Notes: generated from the sequence alone by a model not told the origin. Positions 43,748 to 52,396 are shown, counted from the stretch's first letter. The stretch is DNA of 58,167 nucleotides from an uncultured bacterium (GCA_903859215.1 CAIOLW010000263.1:1-58167); one strand, 5' to 3'. Translations and numbers: made by a program.

Positions 43748-45190
43748 TCAGCCTTCCGCTTCGGCGCTCTTGAGGTCGCCGTCGTCGACCTCGCCGTATT
43801 GGCGGAGCTTCTCGCGCAGGGTCTGCCGGCTGATGCCGAGGATGCGCGCCGCCTTCGACTTGTTGTTTTCGGTCATCTCGAGCGTGTAGAGGATCTGCGT
43901 CCGCTCCACCTCGGCCAGCGGCTGCAGACCGGTCAGGCCCGCGCTGCTGGCCCGACCGGCCGAGCGCGGGTTCCGCCCGTCCAGGACGTGCGGCGGAAAG
44001 TGGCTTTCGCTCAGGCGCTCGGGCTCCTCGAGGATCATGATCCGCTTGAGCACGTTCTTCAGTTCGCGGACATTGCCCGGCCACGGGTACCGCTGCAGGG
44101 TCTCCAGCAGCGCCGCGTCGATCGGCTCGGTGTGCAGGCCCAGTTGCGTGTTCAGCTCGCGCAGGAAGGCGTTGACCAGGATCTCCAGGTCCTGGGGCCG
44201 CTCGCGCAGGGGCGGCACGTCGATCTCCACCACCTGCAGACGGTAGTAGAGGTCGTTGCGGAACGTGCCGGCCTCGATCGCCTCGCTCAGCTTGCGGTTG
44301 GTGGCCGCGACGATGCGCGCGCGCACCTCGTAGTCGTCCTTGCCCCCCACGCGCCGGCAGCGGCGGTTTTCCAGCACGCGCAGCAGGCGACTCTGGAGCA
44401 GGATGCCCATCTCGCCGATCTCGTCCAGGAAGATGGTCCCGGCGCCGGCCAGTTCGAACAGGCCCTCCTTCGCGGTCTTCGCGTCGGTGAAGGCGCCCTT
44501 CGCGTGCCCGAAGAGCTCGCTCTCGAGCAGCGTCTCGGGCACGGCCGCGCAGTTGATCTCCATGAACCGCTCGCTGCGGGCCGACGAGACTTCATGGATG
44601 GCCCGCGCGACGATCTCCTTGCCCGAGCCGGACTCGCCGCCGATCAGGATCGACGTATCGTTGCCGCTGCGGCTGTGGCCGATCTTCTCCAGCACGCGGG
44701 CCACCTTCTCGAGGCCCGGGCACGAGCGGATCATGCGCATGTACTGGCCATCGAGGTTGGCCGCGGCGGCCGGGGGCGCGGCGGCGGCAGGCGTTTCGAC
44801 GGAATCGGAAAGGCCCGTCGGCTCGGCCGTCGCCCGCAACGCGGCGCGCACCTGCTTGCGCAGCAACGTCAGCTTGAACGGCTTGGGGATGAAGTCGTAG
44901 GCCCCGAGGCGCATCGCGCTGACGGCGGTGTCGACGTCGCCGTAGGCGGTCATCATGATCACCGGCGTCTGCTTGCCCTGGTTGCGCAGGGCCTGCAGGA
45001 TCTCGAGCCCGCTGACGCCCGGCAGCTTCAGGTCGGTGATGACCAGGTCGTAGGCGGTGGCGTGGCAGCGGGCCAGCGCTTCCTCGCCGGATTCGGCGGC
45101 ATCGGTATCGTACCCGTCGGCCGCCAGGGCTTCCAGCAGCGACGCGCGGATGGTCGCCTCGTCGTCGACGATCAGGATCCGGTGGTTCAT
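43748..45190 (-). CDS. NtrC-family sigma-54 response regulator (second pair)
   Basis: 480 residues. Intact receiver (ILIVDDEATIRASLLEALAA, Asp in DLVITDLKLPGVSGLE, PKPF Lys), AAA+ domain with GESGSGKE, LFGHAKGAFTDAKTAKEG, TIFLDEIGEMG and YPWPGNVRELKNVLK, and a Fis-type C-terminus (NKSKAARILGISRQTLREKL). The sigma-54 loop is GAFTDA rather than GAFTGA, a variant that recurs in this family. The ATG overlaps the kinase stop (ATGA). A role in flagellar control is suggested only by position between the flagellar operon and flgM. Confidence 0.9.
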   Translation of the reverse strand: MNHRILIVDDEATIRASLLEALAADGYDTDAAESGEEALARCHATAYDLVITDLKLPGVSGLEILQALRNQGKQTPVIMMTAYGDVDTAVSAMRLGAYDFIPKPFKLTLLRKQVRAALRATAEPTGLSDSVETPAAAAPPAAAANLDGQYMRMIRSCPGLEKVARVLEKIGHSRSGNDTSILIGGESGSGKEIVARAIHEVSSARSERFMEINCAAVPETLLESELFGHAKGAFTDAKTAKEGLFELAGAGTIFLDEIGEMGILLQSRLLRVLENRRCRRVGGKDDYEVRARIVAATNRKLSEAIEAGTFRNDLYYRLQVVEIDVPPLRERPQDLEILVNAFLRELNTQLGLHTEPIDAALLETLQRYPWPGNVRELKNVLKRIMILEEPERLSESHFPPHVLDGRNPRSAGRASSAGLTGLQPLAEVERTQILYTLEMTENNKSKAARILGISRQTLREKLRQYGEVDDGDLKSAEAEG

Positions 45191-47460
45191 GAGGCCTCCT
45201 CTTGCTTCTGGCGCAGCACGGCGGACGGATCCGCCGGCAGGATCACACGGAATACGGTCTGGTTTTCACGGCGCTCGGCGCGGATCTCGCCGCCATGCGC
45301 GTCGACGATCTTCTGGCACAGCGACAGGCCCAGGCCGGTGCCCGAGCTCTTGGTCGTGAAGAACGGCTGGAAAAGCCGCGCCGCGTCGCCTTCCCGGAAG
45401 CCGGGCCCGTCGTCCCGCACCTCCAGGCTGACGCCGGCACCCCAGCGATGGCTGCCCGAGCGCGCGTCCGGCAGGTCGCACTGCTCGTGGCGTTCGAGCG
45501 CGAGCGTGACGTGGCCGCCTGACGGCGCGGCGTCGATGGCGTTGAGCAGCAGGTTCAGGAGCACCTGCTTGAGCTGGCCGGCATCCGCCTTCAGCGCGAA
45601 GGCGGTGTCGGGATCCGCAGCGTCGCCGGCGTCGAGCGCCAGGGCAACGGTCGCGGCGGCAGCGCGCGGGCGCACGAGGTCGATCGCATCGCGCGCGGCC
45701 TCCCAGAGCCGGCATTCGCCGAGGGCCGGCTCGTACGGGCGAACGTAGTTGAGCATGCGCGTGATGGTCTCGTTGATGCGCTCGACCTCGCGCGTGATCA
45801 CGTCGAGGTAGCGCCCGCGCGGATCGCCGTCGGGCAATTGCGCCGCCAGCAATTCGGCCTGCGCGCTGAGGCCCGCGAGCGGATTGCGGATCTCGTGCGC
45901 CAGCGTCGCGGACATCTCGACCAGCGTCTGCAGGCGGCCGGCGCGCAGGCGCTCGCTCTCCAGCCGGCGCGCCGGGCGCAGGTCCTCGGCCACGACCACC
46001 AGCCACTGCTCGCCCGGCAGGCGGCCGGGCATGAACGACGTCTGCAACTGCACCGGGATGGCCGCGCCGTCGTCGCGCCGGATCTCGCCTTCGCCCTGGA
46101 AACCGCCGTCGCTCGCCTCGCGCAACAGCGTCAGCACTGGGCCGCCCTCGCCCGGCAGCGCCAGTCGCGCGTCCAGGAACAGCTCGGGCAGGCCCGGGGC
46201 CGGGTCGGGAGTGGCGCCGCGACCGCGACCGACGCGGAAGAGGAACTCCTCGGGGGTGGTCTCGTCGAAAACCTGCCCGGTCAGCATCTCCTGGCCGGCC
46301 CGGTTGCAGTAGACGGTGCGCCCGCGCTCGTCGGTCACCCAGATGGCGCTGCTGACGGTCTGCAGCACGCGGGCGTTGAACGCCCCCACCTCGCGCACGC
46401 GGTCGGAATGCTGCGCACCGGCGATCTCCTCGGCCAGCACCACGCGCACCGTCTGCAGGAAGGGCAGGTAGCGGCGCGAAACGGCGTCGCGCGCCTCGGG
46501 GCTGACGAACAGCAGCAGCAGGTAGCCCAGGCGAACGTCATTGTGCTCGAGCGGCAGCGCGATCAACCGCTGCCCGGTCGACCCGCCCGGCCCCTGGCCG
46601 GGTTCGACGCGGAACACGCCCGGCGCCAGGATGCTCTCGGCGACGGCCGCGTCCACCTGGTCCTGCAGGTTGACCAGCACCTTGTCCCAGGCGCTCTCCT
46701 CCCACTGCCAGGTCTGCCGCGGCGAATACGTGCCGCCGGCCGCCGCGCGGAGCACGAGCGCCGCGCCGCCGGCGCCGATGAAGCCGGTCAGGCTGCTGAG
46801 GATCTCCCGCAGCACGGCGTCCCAGTTGCTCGCGGCGCTCAGTTCGCGACCGAAGCGGTACAGCAACGAGAGTTCGGCCATCGCATCGCTCAGTTGGCGA
46901 TTGGCGGTCTGCAGGCTGTCGCGCGCCTGGAGCAACTCGGCCGGCGTTTCCTGTTCCTGCGCAAGTTCCTTCTGCAGCTTGCGCAGTGTCTCGCGCGTGT
47001 GGCCGGCCGAGGCCAGCAGCAACCGCCCCTGGTGCCGCTTTTCGATCTGTTTTTCGGCGCGGATGAGCATGTTCACCCACGCGGCGCGCGCGACCGGCAC
47101 GGCCATCGCATCGAAAAGTCCGGCGCGGAAGAAATCCACCAGTTGAGGGGCCGGCAGGTCGCCGTGCAGCAGCACGGGCAAGAGCGGCGCGCGCAGGGCG
47201 GACACCGCATCGAGCCAATCGGCGAACCGGTCGGCGCCGTCATGCCCGGCGAAGGCGTCCTGGTGGATGATGACAAGGCGGGAACGGGTCAGGTCGGCGG
47301 CCACCGCAGTGCGGAGCCATCCCAGGGCTGCGGCCGGGTCGGTGTGCGCGGCGCCGCCGGGGGCCGGCGCGGGATCAGCGCCGGGCCATCCCGAGGGGCC
47401 CAGCCACACCGCATCGGCCGGCCAGGGTCGCGGAACATCGAAGAGCTTGCCGTCGATCAT
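45187..47460 (-). CDS. Multi-domain sensor histidine kinase (pseudo-receiver, GAF, PAS, HisKA, HATPase)
   Basis: 757 residues, no membrane helix, so cytosolic. Layout: residues ~1-150 form an alpha/beta domain like a receiver without a clear phospho-acceptor (SRLVIIHQDAFAGHDGADRF, FFRAGLFDAMAVPV); a coiled coil (LRKLQKELAQEQETPAELLQ); a GAF-like domain; a PAS domain (SSAIWVTDERGRTVYCNRAG); HisKA with SATLAHEIRNPLAGLSAQAE; and HATPase with LNLLLNAIDAAPSGG, EVRDDGPGF and SSGTGLGLSLCQKIV. The ATG at 47460 is preferred because the likely promoter -10 box covers the upstream TTG. It is coupled to the regulator gene by a 4-bp overlap. Confidence 0.88.
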   Translation of the reverse strand: MIDGKLFDVPRPWPADAVWLGPSGWPGADPAPAPGGAAHTDPAAALGWLRTAVAADLTRSRLVIIHQDAFAGHDGADRFADWLDAVSALRAPLLPVLLHGDLPAPQLVDFFRAGLFDAMAVPVARAAWVNMLIRAEKQIEKRHQGRLLLASAGHTRETLRKLQKELAQEQETPAELLQARDSLQTANRQLSDAMAELSLLYRFGRELSAASNWDAVLREILSSLTGFIGAGGAALVLRAAAGGTYSPRQTWQWEESAWDKVLVNLQDQVDAAVAESILAPGVFRVEPGQGPGGSTGQRLIALPLEHNDVRLGYLLLLFVSPEARDAVSRRYLPFLQTVRVVLAEEIAGAQHSDRVREVGAFNARVLQTVSSAIWVTDERGRTVYCNRAGQEMLTGQVFDETTPEEFLFRVGRGRGATPDPAPGLPELFLDARLALPGEGGPVLTLLREASDGGFQGEGEIRRDDGAAIPVQLQTSFMPGRLPGEQWLVVVAEDLRPARRLESERLRAGRLQTLVEMSATLAHEIRNPLAGLSAQAELLAAQLPDGDPRGRYLDVITREVERINETITRMLNYVRPYEPALGECRLWEAARDAIDLVRPRAAAATVALALDAGDAADPDTAFALKADAGQLKQVLLNLLLNAIDAAPSGGHVTLALERHEQCDLPDARSGSHRWGAGVSLEVRDDGPGFREGDAARLFQPFFTTKSSGTGLGLSLCQKIVDAHGGEIRAERRENQTVFRVILPADPSAVLRQKQEEAS

Positions 47461-47507
47461 CGCTAGGCAGCCGTCCGGTAGGGTTTGGCGCGCGACAACG
47501 TTGGGCA

Positions 47508-47536
47508 ACTGTAAAGTTATTTACCAGCCTATGCAA
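47508..47536 (-). promoter_or_regulatory. Possible sigma-70 promoter of the kinase/regulator pair
   Basis: Minus strand TTGCAT (47531-47536), 17-base spacer, TACAGT (47508-47513) in an AT-richer patch, 48 bp before the ATG at 47460. Both boxes are only partial matches. Confidence 0.35.
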
Positions 47537-47540
47537 CAAG

Positions 47541-47568
47541 AAAAGGGACCCCGCGGAGCGGAATCCCT
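47541..47568 (-). terminator. Rho-independent terminator of flgM
   Basis: Minus strand: AGGGA, an internal mismatch, CCGC-TCC-GCGG, then TCCCT running into TTTTCTTGTT. It lies 47 bp after the flgM stop. Confidence 0.65.
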
Positions 47569-47614
47569 CTTCCGATGGCGGCGACGCCAGGGCGCCCGCC
47601 GCTGAAATCCCGGC

Positions 47615-47971
47615 TTAGAGGCTGTCGAGGCCGGCCACGACGCCAGCCACGCGATCAGCAACCGCCTCGCGCACCTCGACCGAGTTGTAGAAACCGGTGG
47701 CCAGTCGTTCCCGTGCGGCCGAGACCTTTTCCGGTCGCACGTCGGGCAGGTCCGCCAGTGCGCGGCGCCCGGCATCCACGGCCTGCCTCAGGTCGATCAG
47801 GCGACGGGCGGCATCACTGATGTCCGCCTTGTCCGCGGTGGTCCCGAGGTTCGGGTCTGCGACCGAACCGGGGTCGGCTCCGGCCTGGTTCGCGCCGCGC
47901 TCGGCGCCGCGGAATCGGTCCAGAATCCCCTGCCGCAGCAGCGGCGACCCGTTGATCTTGTCCATGGCCAT
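47615..47971 (-). CDS. flgM: Anti-sigma-28 factor FlgM
   Basis: Holds FliA inactive until it is exported through the finished hook. 118 residues from the ATG at 47971 (an ATG two codons later is possible). The FlgM signature fills the C-terminal half: ADKADISDAARRLIDLRQAV, DVRPEKVSAARERLATGFYN, SVEVREAVADRVAG. The N-terminal half is disordered, as expected for an exported protein. It stands alone with a sigma-54-like promoter and a terminator, about 29 kb from fliA. Confidence 0.88.
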   Translation of the reverse strand: MAMDKINGSPLLRQGILDRFRGAERGANQAGADPGSVADPNLGTTADKADISDAARRLIDLRQAVDAGRRALADLPDVRPEKVSAARERLATGFYNSVEVREAVADRVAGVVAGLDSL

Positions 47972-48034
47972 CACGAACCTGCCTGGTTGACCGGATGAAA
48001 GCTGTGGTTGCCGTTCGCGTTGCGTCTCTCTATA

Positions 48035-48050
48035 TGCAAACCCGGTGCCG
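48035..48050 (-). promoter_or_regulatory. Sigma-54 (-24/-12) promoter of flgM
   Basis: Minus strand CGGCACC-GGGT-TTGCA, exact GG-N10-GC spacing and a perfect -12 element, 64 bp before the flgM ATG and directly after the stop of the glycosyltransferase gene. Confidence 0.65.
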
Positions 48051-49100
48051 TCAGGTGCCACTGCCGCCCTTGAAGTTGTTATCGGCAGGCAGGGCTTGAA
48101 CTTGAGCCGCCAGAGCCGCCACCCTCGGGTCCCGGGGGAACAGCCGGGAGACTTCGCCCAGGGCTGCCTGGGCGCCGGGCTGGTCGCCGGTCAGCCAGCG
48201 GACGCGGACAAGATCCAGCCAGGTCTCCGGCAAGTCGGGCCGCAGGGCGATGGCCCGCGTGAACGCCTCGAGGGCCCGCGCCGCCTTCCCTTCGGCCAGG
48301 GCCAGCCTTCCGAGCAGGCTCCAGGCATCGGCACTTCGCGGCCCGTCGGGGGACTCGGCGACGAGGGCCTCCAGGAGTCGCTGCGCGAGGTCGGGCCGCT
48401 CTTCCCCCAGCAGTTGGGCGGCCATTTCGTAGCGGGCCCGCGGGTTGGCGGGGTCCTCCTGGAGTTTCAACCGCAGCAGTCGGCCATCGCGCGCGCGCCG
48501 CGCCGCCTCGCGGGCCGGGTTGCCGCAGTGTCCCGCGTGGTGGACCGGGGTCCCGAGGCGGGCGACCGGCAGGCCGGCCGCCACGAGGGCCGGCTCGACC
48601 GTCTCGTGGACGCGACCGCTGTAGCGGGCACCGGGCCCCGCCGGGAACACGCGCACCTGGTGCGACACGACATAGCCGCTCGCGCCGTTAGCTTCGGCCG
48701 CCGACTCCGGGGCGACGGGGTGCCAGCCCGACAGGCCGGCGTCGTCGGTGTAGTTCCACTGCGGCAGGACCAGGCCGGCCGGCTCCGAGGCCGCGATCCG
48801 TTCCCGCAACGGCGCCTGGTCGCCGGGAGCAATGTGTTCGTCGGCGTCCAGGACCAGCACCCAGGGCCCGCGGCACAGCGCGAGGGCGGCGTTGCGGGCG
48901 GCGCTGAAATCGTCACACCAGGCGAAGGCTTCGACCCGGGCGCCCAGGCCGCGGGCGAGCGCTGCCGAGTCGTCGGACGACCCGGTGTCGACGACGACAG
49001 CCTCGTCCCACAGCTCGCGGTGGCCGTCCAGCAGGCGCGGCAGCGCCGCGGCCTCGTCGCGGACGATGACTGCCAGGCTGATGAGGGGTTCGCGGGGCAC
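48051..49100 (-). CDS. Family-2 glycosyltransferase with C-terminal TPR repeats
   Basis: 349 residues. The GT-A fold is at the N-terminus: ISLAVIVRDEAAALPRLLDG, VVVDTGSSDDSAALARGLG, FSAARNAALALCRGPWVLVL and the metal-binding DADEH. The second half is tetratricopeptide-like (DPANPRARYEMAAQLLGEER, LGRLALAEGKAARALEAFTR, AIALRPDLPETWL). The start is a GTG with TGGAGG upstream. It is the last gene of a GNAT-GT-GT operon next to the flagellins. GT2-TPR enzymes of this form modify proteins or cell-surface glycans; flagellin as substrate is inference. Confidence 0.85.
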   Translation of the reverse strand: MPREPLISLAVIVRDEAAALPRLLDGHRELWDEAVVVDTGSSDDSAALARGLGARVEAFAWCDDFSAARNAALALCRGPWVLVLDADEHIAPGDQAPLRERIAASEPAGLVLPQWNYTDDAGLSGWHPVAPESAAEANGASGYVVSHQVRVFPAGPGARYSGRVHETVEPALVAAGLPVARLGTPVHHAGHCGNPAREAARRARDGRLLRLKLQEDPANPRARYEMAAQLLGEERPDLAQRLLEALVAESPDGPRSADAWSLLGRLALAEGKAARALEAFTRAIALRPDLPETWLDLVRVRWLTGDQPGAQAALGEVSRLFPRDPRVAALAAQVQALPADNNFKGGSGT

Positions 49101-49149
49101 GGGTCCTCCAGGTTCGCGAGTGCCGATGGTAGCAGCGCCGCCGCCGGCT

Positions 49150-50262
49150 TCAGGCGCCGGGAGGGCGCGAGAGCCGCTCGTGCAGCGCGCGGATGTCTTC
49201 CCAGCCCGGGCATGTCGCCACCAGTCGCGCCGCCACGTTGCGCGCGGCGTCCAACTGGCCGGTGCGCACCAGGGCCACGAGTTCCTCGCGGTCCAGCAGC
49301 GGTTCGTCGTCGCCGCAGGCCGTGCGCGCCGCGGCGAGCGCGGTGGACACCTCGCGCCAGCGTTCGCGCGCGGCCAGCCATCGCACGTGTTCGACCCAGC
49401 CGAACACGAACGCGGGATCGTCGCGCACGGCGGCCGCGAACAGATGGCCGGCTTCCTCCAGCCGCCCTTCCTCGCACCGCAGGCGTCCCAGAAGAAAGCG
49501 ACCTCGCGCCACCGGCCTCAGGCAGCCGGATCCCTGCACCAGGACCTCGAGTTCGGCGGCGGCGGCGGCGACCCGCCCGCCCTCCAGCAGCGCCGTCGCG
49601 TACTCCAGGCGCGCACCCGGGTCTCCGGGCGCGTCCGCCAGCTTGCGGGCCGCGAGCGTCTCGTACAGGAGCCGCCGCCGTTCGTCGACTCCGGCCGACA
49701 GCACGTAACCGTAGTGGTGCACCGGAACCTCCAGCGGCCGCACGGCCACGCCGGCGGCTTCGCACGCCGGCAGCACCGACTCGTGGATGCGCCCGCTGAA
49801 GCGGACGTCGTCGCGCAACGGGAACAGCCCCACGCGCCGCGCGACGAAGCAGCCGGCGTGCCCGGCTTCCTCTTCCAGGTAGCGCCCGCGAACCGGTCGC
49901 CATTCGAGGTGCGAGCGCTGGTCGGTGTAGTTGATGGTCTCCTGCAACCACGCGCACGGCTCGAGCGCTGCCGCCCGCAGCCGTTCGAAGTCGCGCCCGG
50001 CGATCCTCTCGTCGGCATCCAGCAGCAGGGCACGGTCGCCGGTCGCGACGGCCAGTCCCGCGTTGCGGGCGGCCGAGAAGTCGTCTTCCCACGGAGCGCT
50101 GAGCACGCGCGCGCCGGCCGCGGCCGCGATTCCAGCGGTCCCGTCCACCGAACCCGTGTCCACGACCACGGCCTCGTCCCACAGACCGGCGTGGTGCGCG
50201 AGGAACCCCGGCAGCAGCGCCGCCGCATCCCTGACGATCATCACGAGCGACAGTCGCGTCAT
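49150..50262 (-). CDS. Family-2 glycosyltransferase with C-terminal helical repeats
   Basis: 370 residues, a paralogue of the downstream glycosyltransferase. LSLVMIVRDAAALLPGFLAH, VVVDTGSVDGTAGIAAAAGA, FSAARNAGLAVATGDRALLL and DADERI define the GT2 catalytic domain. The C-terminal part is made of helical repeats (ARLEYATALLEGGRVAAAAA, GRFLLGRLRCEEGRLEEAGH). The ATG overlaps the acetyltransferase stop (ATGA), so it is coupled. Two glycosyltransferases in a row suggest successive addition of sugars to one acceptor. Confidence 0.85.
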   Translation of the reverse strand: MTRLSLVMIVRDAAALLPGFLAHHAGLWDEAVVVDTGSVDGTAGIAAAAGARVLSAPWEDDFSAARNAGLAVATGDRALLLDADERIAGRDFERLRAAALEPCAWLQETINYTDQRSHLEWRPVRGRYLEEEAGHAGCFVARRVGLFPLRDDVRFSGRIHESVLPACEAAGVAVRPLEVPVHHYGYVLSAGVDERRRLLYETLAARKLADAPGDPGARLEYATALLEGGRVAAAAAELEVLVQGSGCLRPVARGRFLLGRLRCEEGRLEEAGHLFAAAVRDDPAFVFGWVEHVRWLAARERWREVSTALAAARTACGDDEPLLDREELVALVRTGQLDAARNVAARLVATCPGWEDIRALHERLSRPPGA

Positions 50263-51245
50263 ACCGAGTCGAACCCCCACACGGCCACCGCCAGCGGTCC
50301 CGGCTCCACGGCGCCGTCGTCGGCCACGCCGCCCAGCCAGGCGCGGGGCGAGGTCGGGTCGTCCGGCGGGGCGATCCCCGCCGCCGCCGCCGCGGCGACC
50401 AGCAGTTCCGGCCGGATCACGGCCCAGCAGCCGGCCGTCAGCGCTACCGGCACGGTGCCGAGCGCGGCCAGTCGCGCGACAAAATCCTCCTCGCCGCGCG
50501 GAACCAGCACCGCGCCGGCGAGCCCCCGCTCCCGCGCCGCGGCCAGCAACCTAAGCGCAAGGTCGAGGTCGCCGTCCCACTCCGTGACGTACCCGGGAAA
50601 GTCGGCGCCCTTGCCGCAGAAGACGGCGGCCCGGACCTCGCCCGCCGCTTCGGCGACCAGGCCGGCCGTCCCGGGCATCCCGTACAGCTGCTCCGCATCG
50701 CCCGCGTGGCGCACCGTCCGCCAGCGGTGCTGTTCATAGAGGCGCTGTGTTGCGGCCGCGTCGCGGGGCTCCCATGCGCGCACCGTCACCTCCGCCGACG
50801 CCCCGGACGGCAGGGAGGCCGAATCCAGCCCGACATGCCATTCGATCCCGGCCGGAACGAACCCCCGCCCGGCATAAATTTCCGGCCGATCGGTCCAGAG
50901 TGCCGCCAGCGGCACGTCGTTCCGGCGCAGCGCCGCCACCGCCGCAGCCTGCAGATGCGCGCTCAGCCCGCGCCCGCGACAATCGGGCCGCGTGACCACG
51001 CTGCCGATCGCGCCGACTGCGATTTCCCCGCAACTGGTTGTAAAGCTACGGACTAGCGTCGCGATGCCGCCGGCCAGCCGGCCGCGTTCGTCGAACGCCC
51101 CCATTTGCCAGGCCAGGTTTCCCGCGCCCAGCGCGAGCGGGAAATCGTCCAGCGCCCGCGTGCCGGAGCCCTGTGGCCTGATCTCTGCATTAACGAGTTC
51201 AAGATACTCGGCGTGCTGGGTGACGGTCAGACCGGCGATCTCCAT
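50259..51245 (-). CDS. GNAT-family N-acetyltransferase
   Basis: 328 residues. The acetyl-CoA binding motif is clear (VVTRPDCRGRGLSAHLQAAA, with RGRG as the pyrophosphate loop), preceded by beta strands (LAGGIATLVRSFTTSCGEIA) and followed by WTDRPEIYAGRGFVPAG. The C-terminal half (from ~180) looks like a second GNAT-like or sterol-carrier-like domain as in Eis-type proteins, but I cannot name it. GGGAG precedes the ATG at 51245. It is first in an operon with two glycosyltransferases and divergent from flagellin 1, so it may acetylate a sugar or flagellin side chains (inference). Confidence 0.82.
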   Translation of the reverse strand: MEIAGLTVTQHAEYLELVNAEIRPQGSGTRALDDFPLALGAGNLAWQMGAFDERGRLAGGIATLVRSFTTSCGEIAVGAIGSVVTRPDCRGRGLSAHLQAAAVAALRRNDVPLAALWTDRPEIYAGRGFVPAGIEWHVGLDSASLPSGASAEVTVRAWEPRDAAATQRLYEQHRWRTVRHAGDAEQLYGMPGTAGLVAEAAGEVRAAVFCGKGADFPGYVTEWDGDLDLALRLLAAARERGLAGAVLVPRGEEDFVARLAALGTVPVALTAGCWAVIRPELLVAAAAAAGIAPPDDPTSPRAWLGGVADDGAVEPGPLAVAVWGFDSV

Positions 51246-51326
51246 GGCGGCTCCCGCTGAGGGGTCTGCAGGGCGGAACCGGGTCAGACTACGGGCACGC
51301 TCAACGAACCGGCAAGCGCCATTTGT

Positions 51327-51353
51327 TTCGGGCAGTGGTCTGAAGGCTGATAA
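51327..51353 (+). promoter_or_regulatory. Possible sigma-28 promoter of flagellin 1
   Basis: The -10 element GCTGATAA (51346-51353) matches GCCGATAA at 7 of 8 bases. The -35 position 15 bp upstream (51327-51330) reads TTCG, a poor match to TAAA. It is about 80 bp before the ATG. Confidence 0.4.
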
Positions 51354-51386
51354 ACGGGCGCGGTGGAACCAGCGGCAATCCTGTCC

Positions 51387-51402
51387 GCGGATCCGGATCC
51401 GC
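51387..51402. repeat. Perfect 16-bp palindrome in the flagellin 1 leader
   Basis: GCGGATCCGGATCCGC, its own reverse complement, 30 bp upstream of the flagellin 1 ATG and just before the ribosome site. It could be a protein-binding site or, in RNA, a 6-bp stem with a CCGG loop. Confidence 0.5.
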
Positions 51403-51432
51403 CAAAGCGCACAGCGAGTCACGGAGGAAGAC

Positions 51433-52278
51433 ATGGGACTCAGAGTCAATACTAACGTCGCGTCGCTGAATGCTCAGCGGCACCTGTACGACACGACCTC
51501 CCGCTTCGGCAAGTCGATGGAGCGCCTGAGTTCCGGCCTGCGGATCAACCGTTCGGGCGATGACGCGGCCGGCCTCGCCATCAGCGAGAGCCTCAAGTCC
51601 GACATCCGCGCGCTGCAACAGGCGTCCCGCAACGCTGCCGACGGCGTCTCGCTGGTGCAGACGGCGGAAGGTTCACTGGACGAAGTGAACAGCATCCTGC
51701 TGCGCCTGCGTGAACTGGCGGAACAGGCTGCGACGGAAACCCTGGGCGCCGATGAGCGTGTCTACCTGAACAACGAGTTCCAGGAACTGCTCGACGAGGT
51801 CAACCGCATCAGCAGCACGGCCGAGTTCAACGGCATCAAGTTGCTGGACGGCACCGCGCAGACGCTGCGCGTGCAGGTGGGCATCGGCACCGACGCCACG
51901 ACGAGCGCCGTGTCGATCGACCTCACGCAGGCGATGAGCGCCTCCGCGCTGGACCTGACGGCCGGCGTGCTGGTCATCACCGGCACCAACGGCATCGCCG
52001 CGCGAAACGCGATCGGCAGCATCACCGCCGCCACCGGCCGCGTGAGTTCCATGCGCGCCAACTTCGGCGCGGCGCAGAACCGGTTCGAGACCTCGATCCG
52101 CAACATCGGCATGACGGCGGAAAACCTCGCGGCCGCGAACAGCCGTATCCGCGACGTGGACGTGGCCCTCGAGACGTCGACGATGACCTCGCTGCAGATC
52201 CTGCAGCAGGCCGGCGTGTCGATCCTGAGCCAGGCCAACATGACCTCGCAGCTGGCGCTCAAGCTGCTGCAGGGCTAG
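51433..52278 (+). CDS. fliC: Flagellin 1 (divergent copy)
   Basis: 281 residues, a short flagellin with only the D0/D1 core. N-terminal LRVNTNVASLNAQRHLYDTT, LSSGLRINRSGDDAAGLAIS; C-terminal AENLAAANSRIRDVDVALET, ILQQAGVSILSQANMTSQLA. GGAGGAAG precedes the ATG. It is the most different of the four tandem flagellins, with an extra few residues in the centre and LLRLRELAEQAATETL instead of LLRMKELAEQSLNGTL. It has its own terminator, so it is a separate transcript, perhaps a proximal or minor filament component. Confidence 0.95.
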   Translation: MGLRVNTNVASLNAQRHLYDTTSRFGKSMERLSSGLRINRSGDDAAGLAISESLKSDIRALQQASRNAADGVSLVQTAEGSLDEVNSILLRLRELAEQAATETLGADERVYLNNEFQELLDEVNRISSTAEFNGIKLLDGTAQTLRVQVGIGTDATTSAVSIDLTQAMSASALDLTAGVLVITGTNGIAARNAIGSITAATGRVSSMRANFGAAQNRFETSIRNIGMTAENLAAANSRIRDVDVALETSTMTSLQILQQAGVSILSQANMTSQLALKLLQG

Positions 52279-52311
52279 TCCGGCGGCGGGCGCGCCCGCC
52301 TTCCCGGCGAC

Positions 52312-52359
52312 AATTCCGGCGGTCCTTCCCCTTCGTGGGCGGCCGCCGGAATTTTTTTT
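52312..52359 (+). terminator. Rho-independent terminator of flagellin 1
   Basis: AATTCCGGCGG / CCGCCGGAATT, an 11-bp perfect stem with a 20-base loop followed by eight T residues. Confidence 0.85.
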
Positions 52360-52369
52360 CATTTCCCGC

Positions 52370-52396
52370 TCAAGCCCCCTCCCCCGCCGACGATAC
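52370..52396 (+). promoter_or_regulatory. Sigma-28 promoter of flagellin 2
   Basis: TCAA (52370-52373), 15-base spacer, GACGATAC (52389-52396; 6/8 to GCCGATAA). The geometry equals that of the flagellin 4 promoter. The resulting leader is about 120 nt. Confidence 0.6.

Noticed and set aside
51291-51310. GGCACG-like -24 element upstream of flagellin 1
   Set aside because: A good -24 half, but the -12 position reads ACGA instead of TTGC.
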